33,916 nt of DNA from Rhodospirillaceae bacterium (GTDB lineage Bacteria > Pseudomonadota > Alphaproteobacteria > Rhodospirillales > UBA2165). This document shows, one piece after another, positions 1 through 7,510 of the stretch. The position numbers and the translations under genes are program-made. Within the stretch, counting starts at the first letter, position 1. Each line of letters opens with the position of its first letter. Under the pieces are notes generated by a model, which was not told where the DNA came from, ran no database searches, and was given only the letters and a program-made list of their open reading frames with translations. Location of the stretch: the NCBI GenBank assembly GCA_002723345.1, contig PBNV01000042.1, positions 1 to 33,916 on the forward strand. The letters are read 5' to 3'.

Positions 1-520
1 GAGGAATGAGCGACGCTAGCGTGCCCCCTGCAGCGACCACCCCCGCGGCGAATTTTTTATCGTATCCAATCTTTAGCATTTCTGGAATTGCGATCCGTGC
101 GAACACGGCAGACGTTGCGACCGAGGCGCCAGAGACAGCCGCGAACCCGGCTGTGGCAAAGACCGTTGCAACGCCTAAACCCCCTGGCATCCATCCAACC
201 CAGCGTTTGGCAGCCTCAAAGAGCGCTCTCGTAAGCCCAGCGTGATAAGCGAGATAGCCGATCATGATAAATGTGGGGATTAGCGATAATGCTTGCGACG
301 CAACCTTTGAATGGGGCACCTGACCAGCGGTTTTGGCTGCAATGGTAAGCGCCCAGGTAAATTGAGATGGATCATAACCTTTTTTTGCCCAGAAAATCCA
401 GATAAGGCCGGTGATGCCGGCCATTGCAGCCGCAAAGGCCACGCGCATTCCCAGAACCACTAGGACCACCATGGCGCAACTGATTACAATGCCGATTTCA
501 ATGGGTTCCAATGCGCTCAC
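1..520 (-). CDS. dctM: TRAP transporter large permease DctM, N-terminal part (cut by window edge)
   Basis: This is the large membrane subunit of a tripartite ATP-independent periplasmic transporter, which couples solute uptake to an ion gradient in the inner membrane. About 173 residues are visible. They contain a first hydrophobic helix (ISCAMVVLVVLGMRVAFAAA), a stretch reading LIPTFIMIGYLAYHAG, and a Gly/Ala/Ser-rich segment (FAAVSGASVATSAVF) that matches the conserved G-x-S-G-A-S-V-A-T signature of DctM. I place the start at GTG 520-518, overlapping the dctQ stop in a GTGA arrangement that suggests translational coupling. An ATG at 472-470 is the alternative. The gene continues beyond position 1, so its C-terminus cannot be assessed. 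It is the third gene of the dctP-dctQ-dctM operon. Confidence 0.9.
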   Translation of the reverse strand, partial: MSALEPIEIGIVISCAMVVLVVLGMRVAFAAAMAGITGLIWIFWAKKGYDPSQFTWALTIAAKTAGQVPHSKVASQALSLIPTFIMIGYLAYHAGLTRALFEAAKRWVGWMPGGLGVATVFATAGFAAVSGASVATSAVFARIAIPEMLKIGYDKKFAAGVVAAGGTLASLIP

Positions 521-1161
521 ACTCTCGGTCGGTCCTCGCCAAGGGTATCATCGCGGTAGCCGGAGACAGAGGCTGCCTCGCTGGCGGCCTGCTGAGCCGC
601 GTTTTCGATAAGGGGCACGGCGATGGGGTCTTTTGTCCCGCTGAAAACAGCCTGGCCATACGCCCAAAGCTGGAGAAATAGCCGCAGGCACAACACGGCA
701 AAGGCTAACGGGACGAGCAGTTTCGCGGGCCAGAGTGGGATCGCTATGTCCATCGAACTGTCACGGCTCCATAGTGGTGCGTCGAGATCGAAGCTGCGGT
801 CAAAATGGGTATACGATCCATAGACCAATACTAGCATCACTAGCAGTATCGTTAACGTGGTCCCGAATTCGATGGTCCAGAGAAGGCGACCCTTAATTTG
901 GCTCAGGAATAAATCCATCCGGATATGGGCCCCATACCTCTGCACGTAAGCAACACCCATGAAGGCAATCAGTGGCATCGCCTGCTCGATCCAATCGACA
1001 TAGCCTGGTAGCGGTTGGTTAAAAAAGTTGCGGCCGCTAACCGATACGACAGCCAATACCATGAGCAGGAACACCGCCAATCCACTGAGGAGCGCAAACG
1101 AACTCTCTAGCCTCAAAACCAATCGATCCAGCCTGCTTAATAGGCCACCGTCAATCCGCAC
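517..1161 (-). CDS. dctQ: TRAP transporter small permease DctQ
   Basis: This 214-residue protein is the small integral membrane subunit of the TRAP transporter and helps DctM accept substrate from the periplasmic receptor. Four hydrophobic segments are visible, at roughly residues 22-42, 58-75, 95-115 and 140-165. The family pattern appears as VSVSGRNFFNQPLPGYVDWIEQ after the first helix, then a conserved stretch around Ala-His-Ile-Arg-Met-Asp. The last 45 residues form a polar tail that is somewhat longer than usual. The stop overlaps the dctM start by four bases. A strong hairpin lies between dctP and this gene, so it may be transcribed less than dctP. The substrate cannot be told from this subunit. 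Confidence 0.92.
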   Translation of the reverse strand: MRIDGGLLSRLDRLVLRLESSFALLSGLAVFLLMVLAVVSVSGRNFFNQPLPGYVDWIEQAMPLIAFMGVAYVQRYGAHIRMDLFLSQIKGRLLWTIEFGTTLTILLVMLVLVYGSYTHFDRSFDLDAPLWSRDSSMDIAIPLWPAKLLVPLAFAVLCLRLFLQLWAYGQAVFSGTKDPIAVPLIENAAQQAASEAASVSGYRDDTLGEDRPRV

Positions 1162-1198
1162 AGAACCACTCTTCGTGATGTCTAATCTCTCCTGGGTA

Positions 1199-1233
1199 AA
1201 AAAGCTCTAGCCGGCACGCGGCTAGAGCTTTTT
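1199..1233 (-). terminator. Perfect 14-bp hairpin with T-run between dctP and dctQ
   Basis: The arms are 1199-1212 and 1220-1233, with a 7-base loop, and they pair perfectly. The stem begins with five A:T pairs, so transcripts in either direction end the hairpin with a run of U, as in a Rho-independent terminator. It sits inside the dctP-dctQ-dctM operon, 25 bases after the dctP stop. Partial termination here would give more binding protein than membrane subunits and would also protect the 3' end of the dctP message. That role is inferred from position. Confidence 0.8.
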
Positions 1234-1257
1234 GTGCATTGTAAGTTAGGTCGGCGT

Positions 1258-2268
1258 TTACTTTCCGACCATTCCCGTCACTAAGGTGTATAGCTCCCTC
1301 GCAGGGAGTCCCCTTTTGCTGTTTTCCGCGATCCATGCTTGTGCTGCTGGACCAGCAACTTTGTCGCGGAACGCTCTAATTTCTGCATCAGAATAGGTAA
1401 TCGTTTCAATGCCCTTCTCTTTGAGTTTAGGCCCCCAAGCATCCATAGTTGCGCCATTATACGTTGCGATATAATGATCTAACGCCGCGTCAATTGACCC
1501 AATCAGCGCGGCTTTGTGGGCTTTCGGCAGCTTTTTTAAGGCACCAGAATTTGCCACCACTGGGCAATTAACGGTGACCGGGTTAAGGTTGGACGTCCAC
1601 CATTTCCCGGTCTGGACCGTACCAAAGGCCATGTGGGCATGTGGGGCGAAGGCAACCGCTTTCACAACGCCACTGTCCAGTGCCTGGCGTACTTCCGTCG
1701 CTGTCATAGAGGTCGGAACCGCCTCGATGGCTCTCATTGCCTTACCAATGCCCCCTGTGGCGCGAACCGTAAGCCCCTTGAAATCGGCGAGGGTTTTCGG
1801 AGCTTTGCCAACGCCAACAATGTTGTACTGTGGCAACGGCGTCGGCATCAAAAGCGTCGCGTTCCAGCGGGCTAGATCTTTTTGGACCGCTGGGTGTTTG
1901 TAGACCGCTTGCGAGATTTTGCGCTCTTCCTCTAGCGAGCTCACACCCAGAAACGGGAGCTCTAAAACCGTGATCGTTGGATTTTTATCTCGATGGTATC
2001 CGGCGCAAAATTGGGCCATTTCAAAGGCACCGATTGAAATACCATCCAAATTCTCTTTGTTTTTTGAGAGTCCGCCATACGAAATTTTGAGCACGAACTC
2101 GCCATTGGTCTTGGCTTTGACCAATTCAGCAAGTTTCTCAACATGTTCCGTAAACGCTCGGCGTTTTCCCCACAGCGAGACGTTCCATTTCGTCGCTGCG
2201 ACGGCTTCAGCGCCGACGGAGAGAGTGAAAGCTGCACACAGGGCAGCCGCTGCCACAGACTGTTTCAT
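1258..2268 (-). CDS. dctP: TRAP transporter substrate-binding protein DctP
   Basis: This is the periplasmic solute receptor of the TRAP system, 336 residues from the chosen start. ATG 2268-2266 is preferred over the ATG 12 bases upstream because GGAGG sits four bases before it and the protein then begins with a typical signal peptide (MKQSVAAAALCAAFTLSVGA, cleavage near AEAVAA). The mature domain shows TRAP receptor features: the WNVSLWGKRRAFTEHVEKLA opening, ISYGGLSKNKENLDGISIGAFEMA, and the conserved central segment FKGLTVRATGGIGKAMRAI with the arginine that usually clamps a substrate carboxylate. The ligand is probably an organic acid but cannot be named. It heads the operon and faces a beta-hydroxyacid dehydrogenase across a shared promoter region. 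Confidence 0.92.
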   Translation of the reverse strand: MKQSVAAAALCAAFTLSVGAEAVAATKWNVSLWGKRRAFTEHVEKLAELVKAKTNGEFVLKISYGGLSKNKENLDGISIGAFEMAQFCAGYHRDKNPTITVLELPFLGVSSLEEERKISQAVYKHPAVQKDLARWNATLLMPTPLPQYNIVGVGKAPKTLADFKGLTVRATGGIGKAMRAIEAVPTSMTATEVRQALDSGVVKAVAFAPHAHMAFGTVQTGKWWTSNLNPVTVNCPVVANSGALKKLPKAHKAALIGSIDAALDHYIATYNGATMDAWGPKLKEKGIETITYSDAEIRAFRDKVAGPAAQAWIAENSKRGLPARELYTLVTGMVGK

Positions 2269-2631
2269 AAAATCCTCCAATGGAAATATCGTTACTTGGT
2301 ATTAAGCTATGTTTCGGCGATAAAATAAGTTCGCAGTATAGTCCCATAATAGAATTCAAGATAGAGCCATGTTGGCCCTTCAACGTCGACAAGGCGATTG
2401 CAAGACAGATATGTAGGCACTCGCACGAAGGCACAGAATTATCTTGAAGAGATGACGGGCGAGTCGCGGGACTATTTTTCAAACTGCTGCCAATTCGTTG
2501 AAACATGCTGGCTTGGCATCGACCCGCTAAACGTTCTAATTAAATTCCAAATGCGTGGGTTCACCTGAGAAGTCGTCTTTCAAGGAAACCCCGATGGGGT
2601 CAATTGATTAAACGGAGGATGTACACTGCAC
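2269..2631. promoter_or_regulatory. Divergent intergenic region between dctP and the hydroxyacid dehydrogenase
   Basis: These 363 bases separate two divergently transcribed genes and must hold both promoters. GGAGG for dctP is at the left end. Another GGAGG at 2614-2618 precedes the dehydrogenase ATG, with a rather long 13-base spacing. The segment is AT-rich at its two ends. I did not find a convincing pair of -35 and -10 boxes, a clear operator palindrome or a credible small ORF. Confidence 0.4.
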
Positions 2632-3522
2632 ATGGAACGAATCGGTATGATTGGCATGGGGTTGATGGGGCAGGCTTTCATCAAAACCCTCCATAATTCA
2701 AATTTTATTGTTCAAGGCTATGACGTTGATGGTCTGCGCATGGACCAACTGGCGGAGGCTGGCGGCGTTCCTGTCGATACACCTGCAGCAGTGGCTCGGG
2801 ACGTCAGATGCGTGATCATCTCACTGCCTACTAGCGACATTACCAAAGAGGTATTATTGGGCGGAGGCGGTGTGGCAGAAGGAAGCCCAAGGGGATTATA
2901 TATTTGCGATACTACAACATCTCTCCCGGAGCATTCAGAGTCACTCCACACACTACTGAAAGAATATGGCATTCACTATCTCGATAGCGCTGTCAGCGGA
3001 ACGAGTGTCATGGCGCAGGCCGGGGATTTGGTCGTGATTTCTGGCGGCGACGAGGGAGATTTTGAGGCCTGCCGACATTATTTCAGTGGTTTTTCCCGTG
3101 CCGCCTATTACCTGGGGCCAGCCGGGTCTGGCGCTCGCACGAAGCTAATTATCAATCTGATCCTAGCTGGGAACCGCCTCGCTTTGGCAGAAGGTCTCAT
3201 AATGGCGGAGAAAATAGGCCTGCAAACAGCGGATTTGTTGGATGTTCTCCAAGATAGTGCTTGTGCCTCGAAGACTATGGTAGACAAAGGACCTAAAATG
3301 ATCAATGCGGATTATTCAAAACAAGGTCAGGTTCAGTGGAGCCTAAAAGACTCCCGATTAATGATAGACATGGGGCAAAAGGTTGGCGCGCCTACCATGA
3401 TGATCCAGTTATACTCTCAGATCATGCAGGCGGCTTATGAAAAGGGGTACGGTGAGAGGGATACAGTAGCTTTTTATGAAATACTGCGAGGTATGGCCGG
3501 GCTTGATGAACAGACGCCATGA
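2632..3522 (+). CDS. NAD-binding beta-hydroxyacid dehydrogenase (3-hydroxyisobutyrate dehydrogenase family)
   Basis: This 296-residue protein is the usual length for the family and oxidises a 3-hydroxy acid with NAD(P). The N-terminal Rossmann domain starts with GMGLMG at residues 8-13. The second strand ends in an acidic residue (GYD, Asp31), which favours NAD over NADP. The substrate-binding signature is LDSAVSGTSVMAQAGDL (residues 118-133), though family members usually read VSGG rather than VSGT. The catalytic lysine is Lys171 in ARTKLIINL, but the usual Asn-Asn after it is Ile-Asn. The helical C-terminal domain follows (SLKDSRLMIDMGQKVGAP). Divergence from a TRAP operon suggests it processes the imported acid. 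The specific substrate (3-hydroxyisobutyrate, tartronate semialdehyde or another) is not determined. Confidence 0.9.
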   Translation: MERIGMIGMGLMGQAFIKTLHNSNFIVQGYDVDGLRMDQLAEAGGVPVDTPAAVARDVRCVIISLPTSDITKEVLLGGGGVAEGSPRGLYICDTTTSLPEHSESLHTLLKEYGIHYLDSAVSGTSVMAQAGDLVVISGGDEGDFEACRHYFSGFSRAAYYLGPAGSGARTKLIINLILAGNRLALAEGLIMAEKIGLQTADLLDVLQDSACASKTMVDKGPKMINADYSKQGQVQWSLKDSRLMIDMGQKVGAPTMMIQLYSQIMQAAYEKGYGERDTVAFYEILRGMAGLDEQTP

Positions 3523-3660
3523 CTGTCACTCTCACGGAGACGATTGCGTCCCGCCCTGCCGATCGCGGGAGGACCTGTCTGTTTAGCTAGAAGCGCAAGT
3601 TTTTTAAACTTTTGGTTATGTCTGATCGGGGGCGCTCCGTAATAAATATGAGGTTAAGTT

Positions 3661-3801
3661 ATGCCAACAGCTATAGGTGGAAAATACAATTTTCAATATT
3701 TACCCGCGGGGGACGACGGGGCCGCAGCACGATTGTCAACAACTTTGGTGATGGAATTGGCAGATGAGACCATGCCCAACCTGAGGTCGTATTATGCCTA
3801 G
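3661..3801 (+). CDS. Small unknown protein, 46 residues
   Basis: An ATG is preceded by GAGG with eight bases of spacing, and the frame stays open for 46 codons to a TAG. The product starts MPTAIGGKYNFQYLPAGD and ends in a short helical-looking region followed by LRSYYA. It has no signal peptide, membrane helix or family match that I recognise. It overlaps the next gene by eight bases and carries that gene's ribosome binding site, so the two look translationally coupled. It is short enough that chance cannot be excluded. Support comes from the binding site, the overlap and the tidy layout with the next gene. Confidence 0.45.
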   Translation: MPTAIGGKYNFQYLPAGDDGAAARLSTTLVMELADETMPNLRSYYA

Positions 3802-4069
3802 TGATACCTATCAAAGATTGAACCAGCCACTGCAAATCACGGTCTCTTTCGACTATCTTGTAAATGTTGTGGGTGATCAGATCGATCTTGAGGGCTTACA
3901 AGATAATCTTGTTTTTCGTCTGGGCTACGATGGCGCGGAAATTCCGTTCGGTGAAAAGGTGTTGGCGGCGCTTAAAAGCGAAATTTCCGAGGTCTTACCG
4001 CGGAACGTTAATGTCAATAGGGTCGGAGGTGAGTTATCTCTAAATGGTGAGAAGATCAAAAACTTTTGA
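3794..4069 (+). CDS. Small unknown protein, 91 residues
   Basis: This is a soluble 91-residue protein of unknown function. ATG 3794 is preceded by GAGG at 3784-3787, seven bases away, inside the end of the 46-residue gene. The sequence alternates hydrophobic and polar residues (LQITVSFDYLVNVVGDQIDL, then LVFRLGYDG) and ends in a lysine-rich GEKIKNF. This resembles a small beta-rich fold followed by a helix (GEKVLAALKSEISEVL). No catalytic motif or domain is recognised. A hairpin lies 38 bases after the stop, shared with a small gene on the other strand. It is probably a real gene, with unknown role. Confidence 0.55.
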   Translation: MPSDTYQRLNQPLQITVSFDYLVNVVGDQIDLEGLQDNLVFRLGYDGAEIPFGEKVLAALKSEISEVLPRNVNVNRVGGELSLNGEKIKNF

Positions 4070-4106
4070 CAGGTAGAAAATATAAACCTCAAAATTTTAA
4101 GAGAGA

Positions 4107-4132
4107 GGGGCCGGTTTTTTTGACCGGCGCCC
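4107..4132. terminator. Hairpin between convergent small genes, possibly a bidirectional terminator
   Basis: GCCGGT at 4110-4115 pairs with ACCGGC at 4123-4128 around a loop of six T and one G. GGG at 4107-4109 can extend the stem to CCC at 4130-4132 past a one-base bulge. There is no long T-run after the stem on either strand. Its place between two converging small genes is the main reason for calling it a terminator. Confidence 0.45.
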
Positions 4133-4150
4133 ACGCATCTGGCCAAGAGA

Positions 4151-4339
4151 TCAAACGCCGTCGTGTGATCCCCGCCGCTTCCAGCTCTCATAGCCTGCAT
4201 CTGTGATGCGCCATAGCCATCTCATCACGAGGTTGGTCTCCTGGAGAGAAGTTTTATCGAGATCGGCCAACGGCTGTTCTACGGGCGACAAAAGTTCCGC
4301 AATAATCGGGATGTTTTCATTCGTAAGTTTATTCATCAT
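4151..4339 (-). CDS. Small unknown protein, 62 residues
   Basis: The product starts MMNKLTNENIPIIAELL and contains the central stretch VMRWLWRITDAGYESWKRRG, which resembles the end of a winged-helix or small DNA-binding domain but is too short to assign. The second Met may be the true start, and no strong ribosome binding site precedes either. The stop lies just before the shared hairpin at 4107-4132, and the gene is on the same strand as the carotenoid operon but separated from blh by about 226 bases with no clear feature. It may be real, with no function assigned. Confidence 0.4.
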   Translation of the reverse strand: MMNKLTNENIPIIAELLSPVEQPLADLDKTSLQETNLVMRWLWRITDAGYESWKRRGSHDGV

Positions 4340-4565
4340 AAAATCCAGTGCTAGCTAGTTCAAAACCAGAAGCCATCCCTGGGTTCAACTCGGGCAAATA
4401 TAATTCTCCTATTAAAAGCAGCAGTCGGCTGTTTTTGATTTTTCTTTTTGCCCAGTTGAATTATGTCTAGGGTATACATGGGTTCTATCATTTCTTCTCG
4501 CGTAAAAATTCACACGCAGCCCTGCGTTTTTCGCATGGGTCGAAAAGTTGGCGTGCCGCTCTGTT

Positions 4566-5426
4566 TTAAGGGCTCTTGTTAGTAACGACGGGAGCGCGGG
4601 AGCTACCGCGATATAGAACATCTACCAATATCATGTGTGGCACGGTGAGAGCTGCCAGGCCAATGAATATGACCCGGACTAGAGCTACGTCCGCAGTCGT
4701 GTGCGCCATACCGATCCAAATCATAAAAGCCCCAAGGGACCAACTTAGCGCAGTAAACAAAGCGATTTGTCTGCAAATTTTCCACAGCGGCAGGGACAAA
4801 CGTAATGATCGCCATATAGATCGGAAATGACGGACGGAATGTAGACAACAAAAATAGAGGGCAAAACCAACAAGTGGCGGCAATTGAGAAAATACGATCA
4901 GCAGCACCATTAGTTCCAGAAAACCACGACGCCAGTCGCGGTTCGTAATTGCCTGCCACAGATACACAAGCAAGACGACTATAAATAGGGCAAAGAAAAG
5001 ATCAATTAGGATCCAAATTGGACCCAAGTCATTGCCGATTAGGAAGCTATAAATGGAATGAACTTGTGCCTTGTGGCTCTGACTAATGCCAACAATAATG
5101 GCACAGCCATGAGCATATACTTGAAGCCATCTCATCTCACGGTGTTTTGTGTGCGCGGCGTCGAGGCCGAAGTGAATAATGCTGATTACCAAAAACCCGA
5201 TCAGCGTTATAGTTGGAAATGCCAACCAAAATAGGACGACTAGGGCCGCTAGGATACTATATGCGCTGAAAAATTTGAAGGCGCTCGAGAATCGGTTGGT
5301 ATAGCCAAGATGACCGGCTATGGCGCCGTCCGCCGCTCCATGAGGCAACCCGATGACGACAATTGCCAGGAGCGCGATCAAATTAACGAGACCAAGATTT
5401 GTAACCAGAGTGTCCAACACCATCAA
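4566..5426 (-). CDS. blh: Beta-carotene 15,15'-dioxygenase, Brp/Blh family
   Basis: Blh cleaves beta-carotene in the membrane to two molecules of all-trans retinal, the chromophore of the rhodopsin encoded by the same cluster. The 286-residue protein is strongly hydrophobic with seven to eight helices. The expected iron-ligand histidines are present: His29 in GLPHGAAD, His85 in IIHFGLDAAH, His196 and His200 in FCCLHSVRH, and His264 in TVPHMILVD. The ATG overlaps the crtY stop in an ATGA arrangement, which indicates translational coupling. It is the last gene of the six-gene cluster. No clear terminator follows it. Length and motifs agree with a functional enzyme. Confidence 0.93.
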   Translation of the reverse strand: MMVLDTLVTNLGLVNLIALLAIVVIGLPHGAADGAIAGHLGYTNRFSSAFKFFSAYSILAALVVLFWLAFPTITLIGFLVISIIHFGLDAAHTKHREMRWLQVYAHGCAIIVGISQSHKAQVHSIYSFLIGNDLGPIWILIDLFFALFIVVLLVYLWQAITNRDWRRGFLELMVLLIVFSQLPPLVGFALYFCCLHSVRHFRSIWRSLRLSLPLWKICRQIALFTALSWSLGAFMIWIGMAHTTADVALVRVIFIGLAALTVPHMILVDVLYRGSSRAPVVTNKSP

Positions 5427-6520
5427 GCACTACTTTTTAACCGGGCGGTATATCTACCAAAAATACGCCTCGTGAAGGATCTTATAAAAATCCATTTTGG
5501 CATGATAAAAATAACTTTTAAGCGCAACGGCCACGTAGCTTCTCCACTTAGAAATAGCGCGAACTCGTCTCCATCAAGGCCCCGTGCCATTCGTATAAAG
5601 AGATTTGGAGCGGCATCAGGCCAATCTTTCATAACGTTCACGAATACATCATCCATCCACAAATCGATCGATTTATGCGGCGGGCGTATTTTTATCCTAT
5701 GAGTGCGCTTTTTTGCGCTCTTAATGGCCGTTGCAATCTGTTTCTTAATGAAGGCAAATGCATAGCCGCTGGATGGTTTTATGGCCCCTCCATTCCCACC
5801 AAGGCCTACGGCAGGACCGGATGATCGGCGTAAGTGGCCCATGGGAATGGCGCCTTTTTCAACACGCGTGACGGTGTAGTCATGCTGACCGTGATGTTCC
5901 TGTAAATACGTCGAAATTGCTGTCTCAAAAAAGTCGTCTGGCTCCCGCTTGCAGCTAAACATGGTCGACTCTACCAGTGCTTCACTCTCAGAGAAGGGGA
6001 GGACGTAGATGAAATGGATGCCGCGTGACTGATCACACCGAAAATCCATTAAAGTGGCGATTGACGGATCAAACGTTCCACCCTCCGCTGATATCTCCCA
6101 GCCGATAAAATGCTGCATCAGTTGACCATTCGGGATGGTGGACGGCCTGCTGTCCAGTATCTGGGCCTTCGGGTCGACGATTGCCTCTCGCTGTTCGATA
6201 AATTGGACGCCGGCTTTTTCGGCACGTTTACGGCAATAGGCTTCCCACTGGCTACGATAGAGGGCATGGTAGGGGTGGTTCACAGAGGCAAGCTCTGCTG
6301 AGGTATCTTCCGTTACAACACGCCAGGTCGCCCACGCCTGATGAGCGAGGCTGACGGCTTCATCAAGACCGGGAAGACGCCAGAATCCCCATATGTGCTC
6401 CTGCGACGGGGGCGCTCCCTCAGGAATTACCAATGTAAGCTGATGGTCTGGCAGATCGCCCGCCCTTGCTGCGAGGGACAATCCTGCGCATCCATCGCCG
6501 ATGATGTATATGGCATGCAT
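5423..6520 (-). CDS. crtY: Lycopene beta-cyclase CrtY
   Basis: CrtY closes both ends of lycopene into beta-ionone rings to give beta-carotene, using reduced FAD as a non-redox cofactor. The 365-residue protein begins with a dinucleotide-binding motif (YIIGDGCAGLSLAAR). It shows the family segments ATLMDFRCDQ and FIYVLPFSESEALVESTMFS, the latter containing the acidic residue region used in catalysis. It also has IPMGH, and GGNGGAIKPSSGYAF near the FAD site. The C-terminal third carries the usual hydrophobic patches for membrane contact. It follows crtB by 18 bases and overlaps blh by four bases, so the three form one transcription unit. Confidence 0.93.
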   Translation of the reverse strand: MHAIYIIGDGCAGLSLAARAGDLPDHQLTLVIPEGAPPSQEHIWGFWRLPGLDEAVSLAHQAWATWRVVTEDTSAELASVNHPYHALYRSQWEAYCRKRAEKAGVQFIEQREAIVDPKAQILDSRPSTIPNGQLMQHFIGWEISAEGGTFDPSIATLMDFRCDQSRGIHFIYVLPFSESEALVESTMFSCKREPDDFFETAISTYLQEHHGQHDYTVTRVEKGAIPMGHLRRSSGPAVGLGGNGGAIKPSSGYAFAFIKKQIATAIKSAKKRTHRIKIRPPHKSIDLWMDDVFVNVMKDWPDAAPNLFIRMARGLDGDEFALFLSGEATWPLRLKVIFIMPKWIFIRSFTRRIFGRYTARLKSSA

Positions 6521-6538
6521 AGGTCAGCCTACCATATT

Positions 6539-7462
6539 TTACCTAATTTCCGGGAGTCCCGTTAGGGCAGCATGCAGGGCAGCATTATGTTCTTCCACTT
6601 GTACGTTCCGGCGCGCGAAGAGCAGGGAGAAGACCGCTTGAAACGAGCAGCGTATCTTTGTTGCTTTACTGGTCACCTGACGGCCAAGATGCCAGCTATG
6701 GCCAGTCTGTGCCAGCTGAACCCCGATTTCGCGATAGACCTGAGCCGCCACCGCGATTGCAACGCGAGCGCGCGGGGGCAAATAGCAATAACCTTGTGCA
6801 CCACTTTTATAATATGAATCGGCGAGTGCCAGAAGTCGTGCGACTGCTGCCGTAACACGCTGATGGTCTGTAGAATTTGCTGACGTAGCGGCGGTACAAA
6901 TTGCCTCCGGAGAGAGATCAGAGACCCATTCTCCCGGGATATAACGCCGCCCCATCCGCGCATCCTCTAGCACATCTCGGGAAATGTTAGTCAATTGCAT
7001 AGCAATTCCGAGGTCCACGGCATGTCCTTTTGCCTCGCGGGAGTGGCAATTCAGCACATCACACATCAGGAGACCGACAGTCCCCGCGACACGGTAGGCA
7101 TATCTGAGTAAATCCCTCTCGCGACCCAAGCACACGGGCCCCTCCGCATCTCGAACCAATCCGTCCACTAGGGCGGCAAGTACAGGCTTCGAAAATGCCG
7201 TCTCATCAAGAAACGCCTGCCATTCTGAGGGCTGCGCATCGGGGTATTGCGTGTCATGCGCAAGCGCGAGTTTTAACTTGGAAAGGCGTGCGGCACCGTC
7301 AGGTATATCGCCGTCTGCCAGATCATCAAGAACCCGGCAAAAGGCATATAGCTGTGCAGATTTATCTCTGGTACTGCGGGTCAGGAACAGGCTTGCCCAA
7401 TGAAAACTGCGTCCATTTACCTCGAGAGACTGGGAAGCCCTAATTTTCTCGTTAGTATCCAT
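6539..7462 (-). CDS. crtB: Phytoene synthase CrtB
   Basis: CrtB joins two geranylgeranyl diphosphates head to head into phytoene, the first committed step of carotenoid synthesis. Both aspartate-rich Mg-diphosphate sites are present: DDLAD at residues 46-50 (in AFCRVLDDLADG) and D-V-L-E-D at 163-167 (in AMQLTNISRDVLEDARMGR). The conserved RYIPGEW and YYKSGAQGYCYLPPRAR segments also match squalene/phytoene synthases. At 307 residues it has normal length. It lies between crtI and crtY with short gaps (48 and 18 bases). The ribosome binding site is weak, which suits translation within an operon. Confidence 0.93.
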   Translation of the reverse strand: MDTNEKIRASQSLEVNGRSFHWASLFLTRSTRDKSAQLYAFCRVLDDLADGDIPDGAARLSKLKLALAHDTQYPDAQPSEWQAFLDETAFSKPVLAALVDGLVRDAEGPVCLGRERDLLRYAYRVAGTVGLLMCDVLNCHSREAKGHAVDLGIAMQLTNISRDVLEDARMGRRYIPGEWVSDLSPEAICTAATSANSTDHQRVTAAVARLLALADSYYKSGAQGYCYLPPRARVAIAVAAQVYREIGVQLAQTGHSWHLGRQVTSKATKIRCSFQAVFSLLFARRNVQVEEHNAALHAALTGLPEIR

Positions 7463-7510
7463 CGGTTATCTGATGCCCATCAATTTTCCAGTTTGAGTCC
7501 TGACCAGACC

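Noticed and set aside
3549..3570. Hairpin TCCCGC/GCGGGA after the hydroxyacid dehydrogenase as terminator
   Set aside because: The stem is only six pairs with a ten-base loop and no T-run, so it was not listed as a feature.
3597..3611. AAGTTT/AAACTT palindrome as an operator or terminator
   Set aside because: It is short and AT-only in character, and easily expected by chance.
4412..4621. Open frame of 69 codons overlapping the end of blh
   Set aside because: It overlaps blh on the same strand in another frame, lacks a ribosome binding site and has no recognisable sequence.
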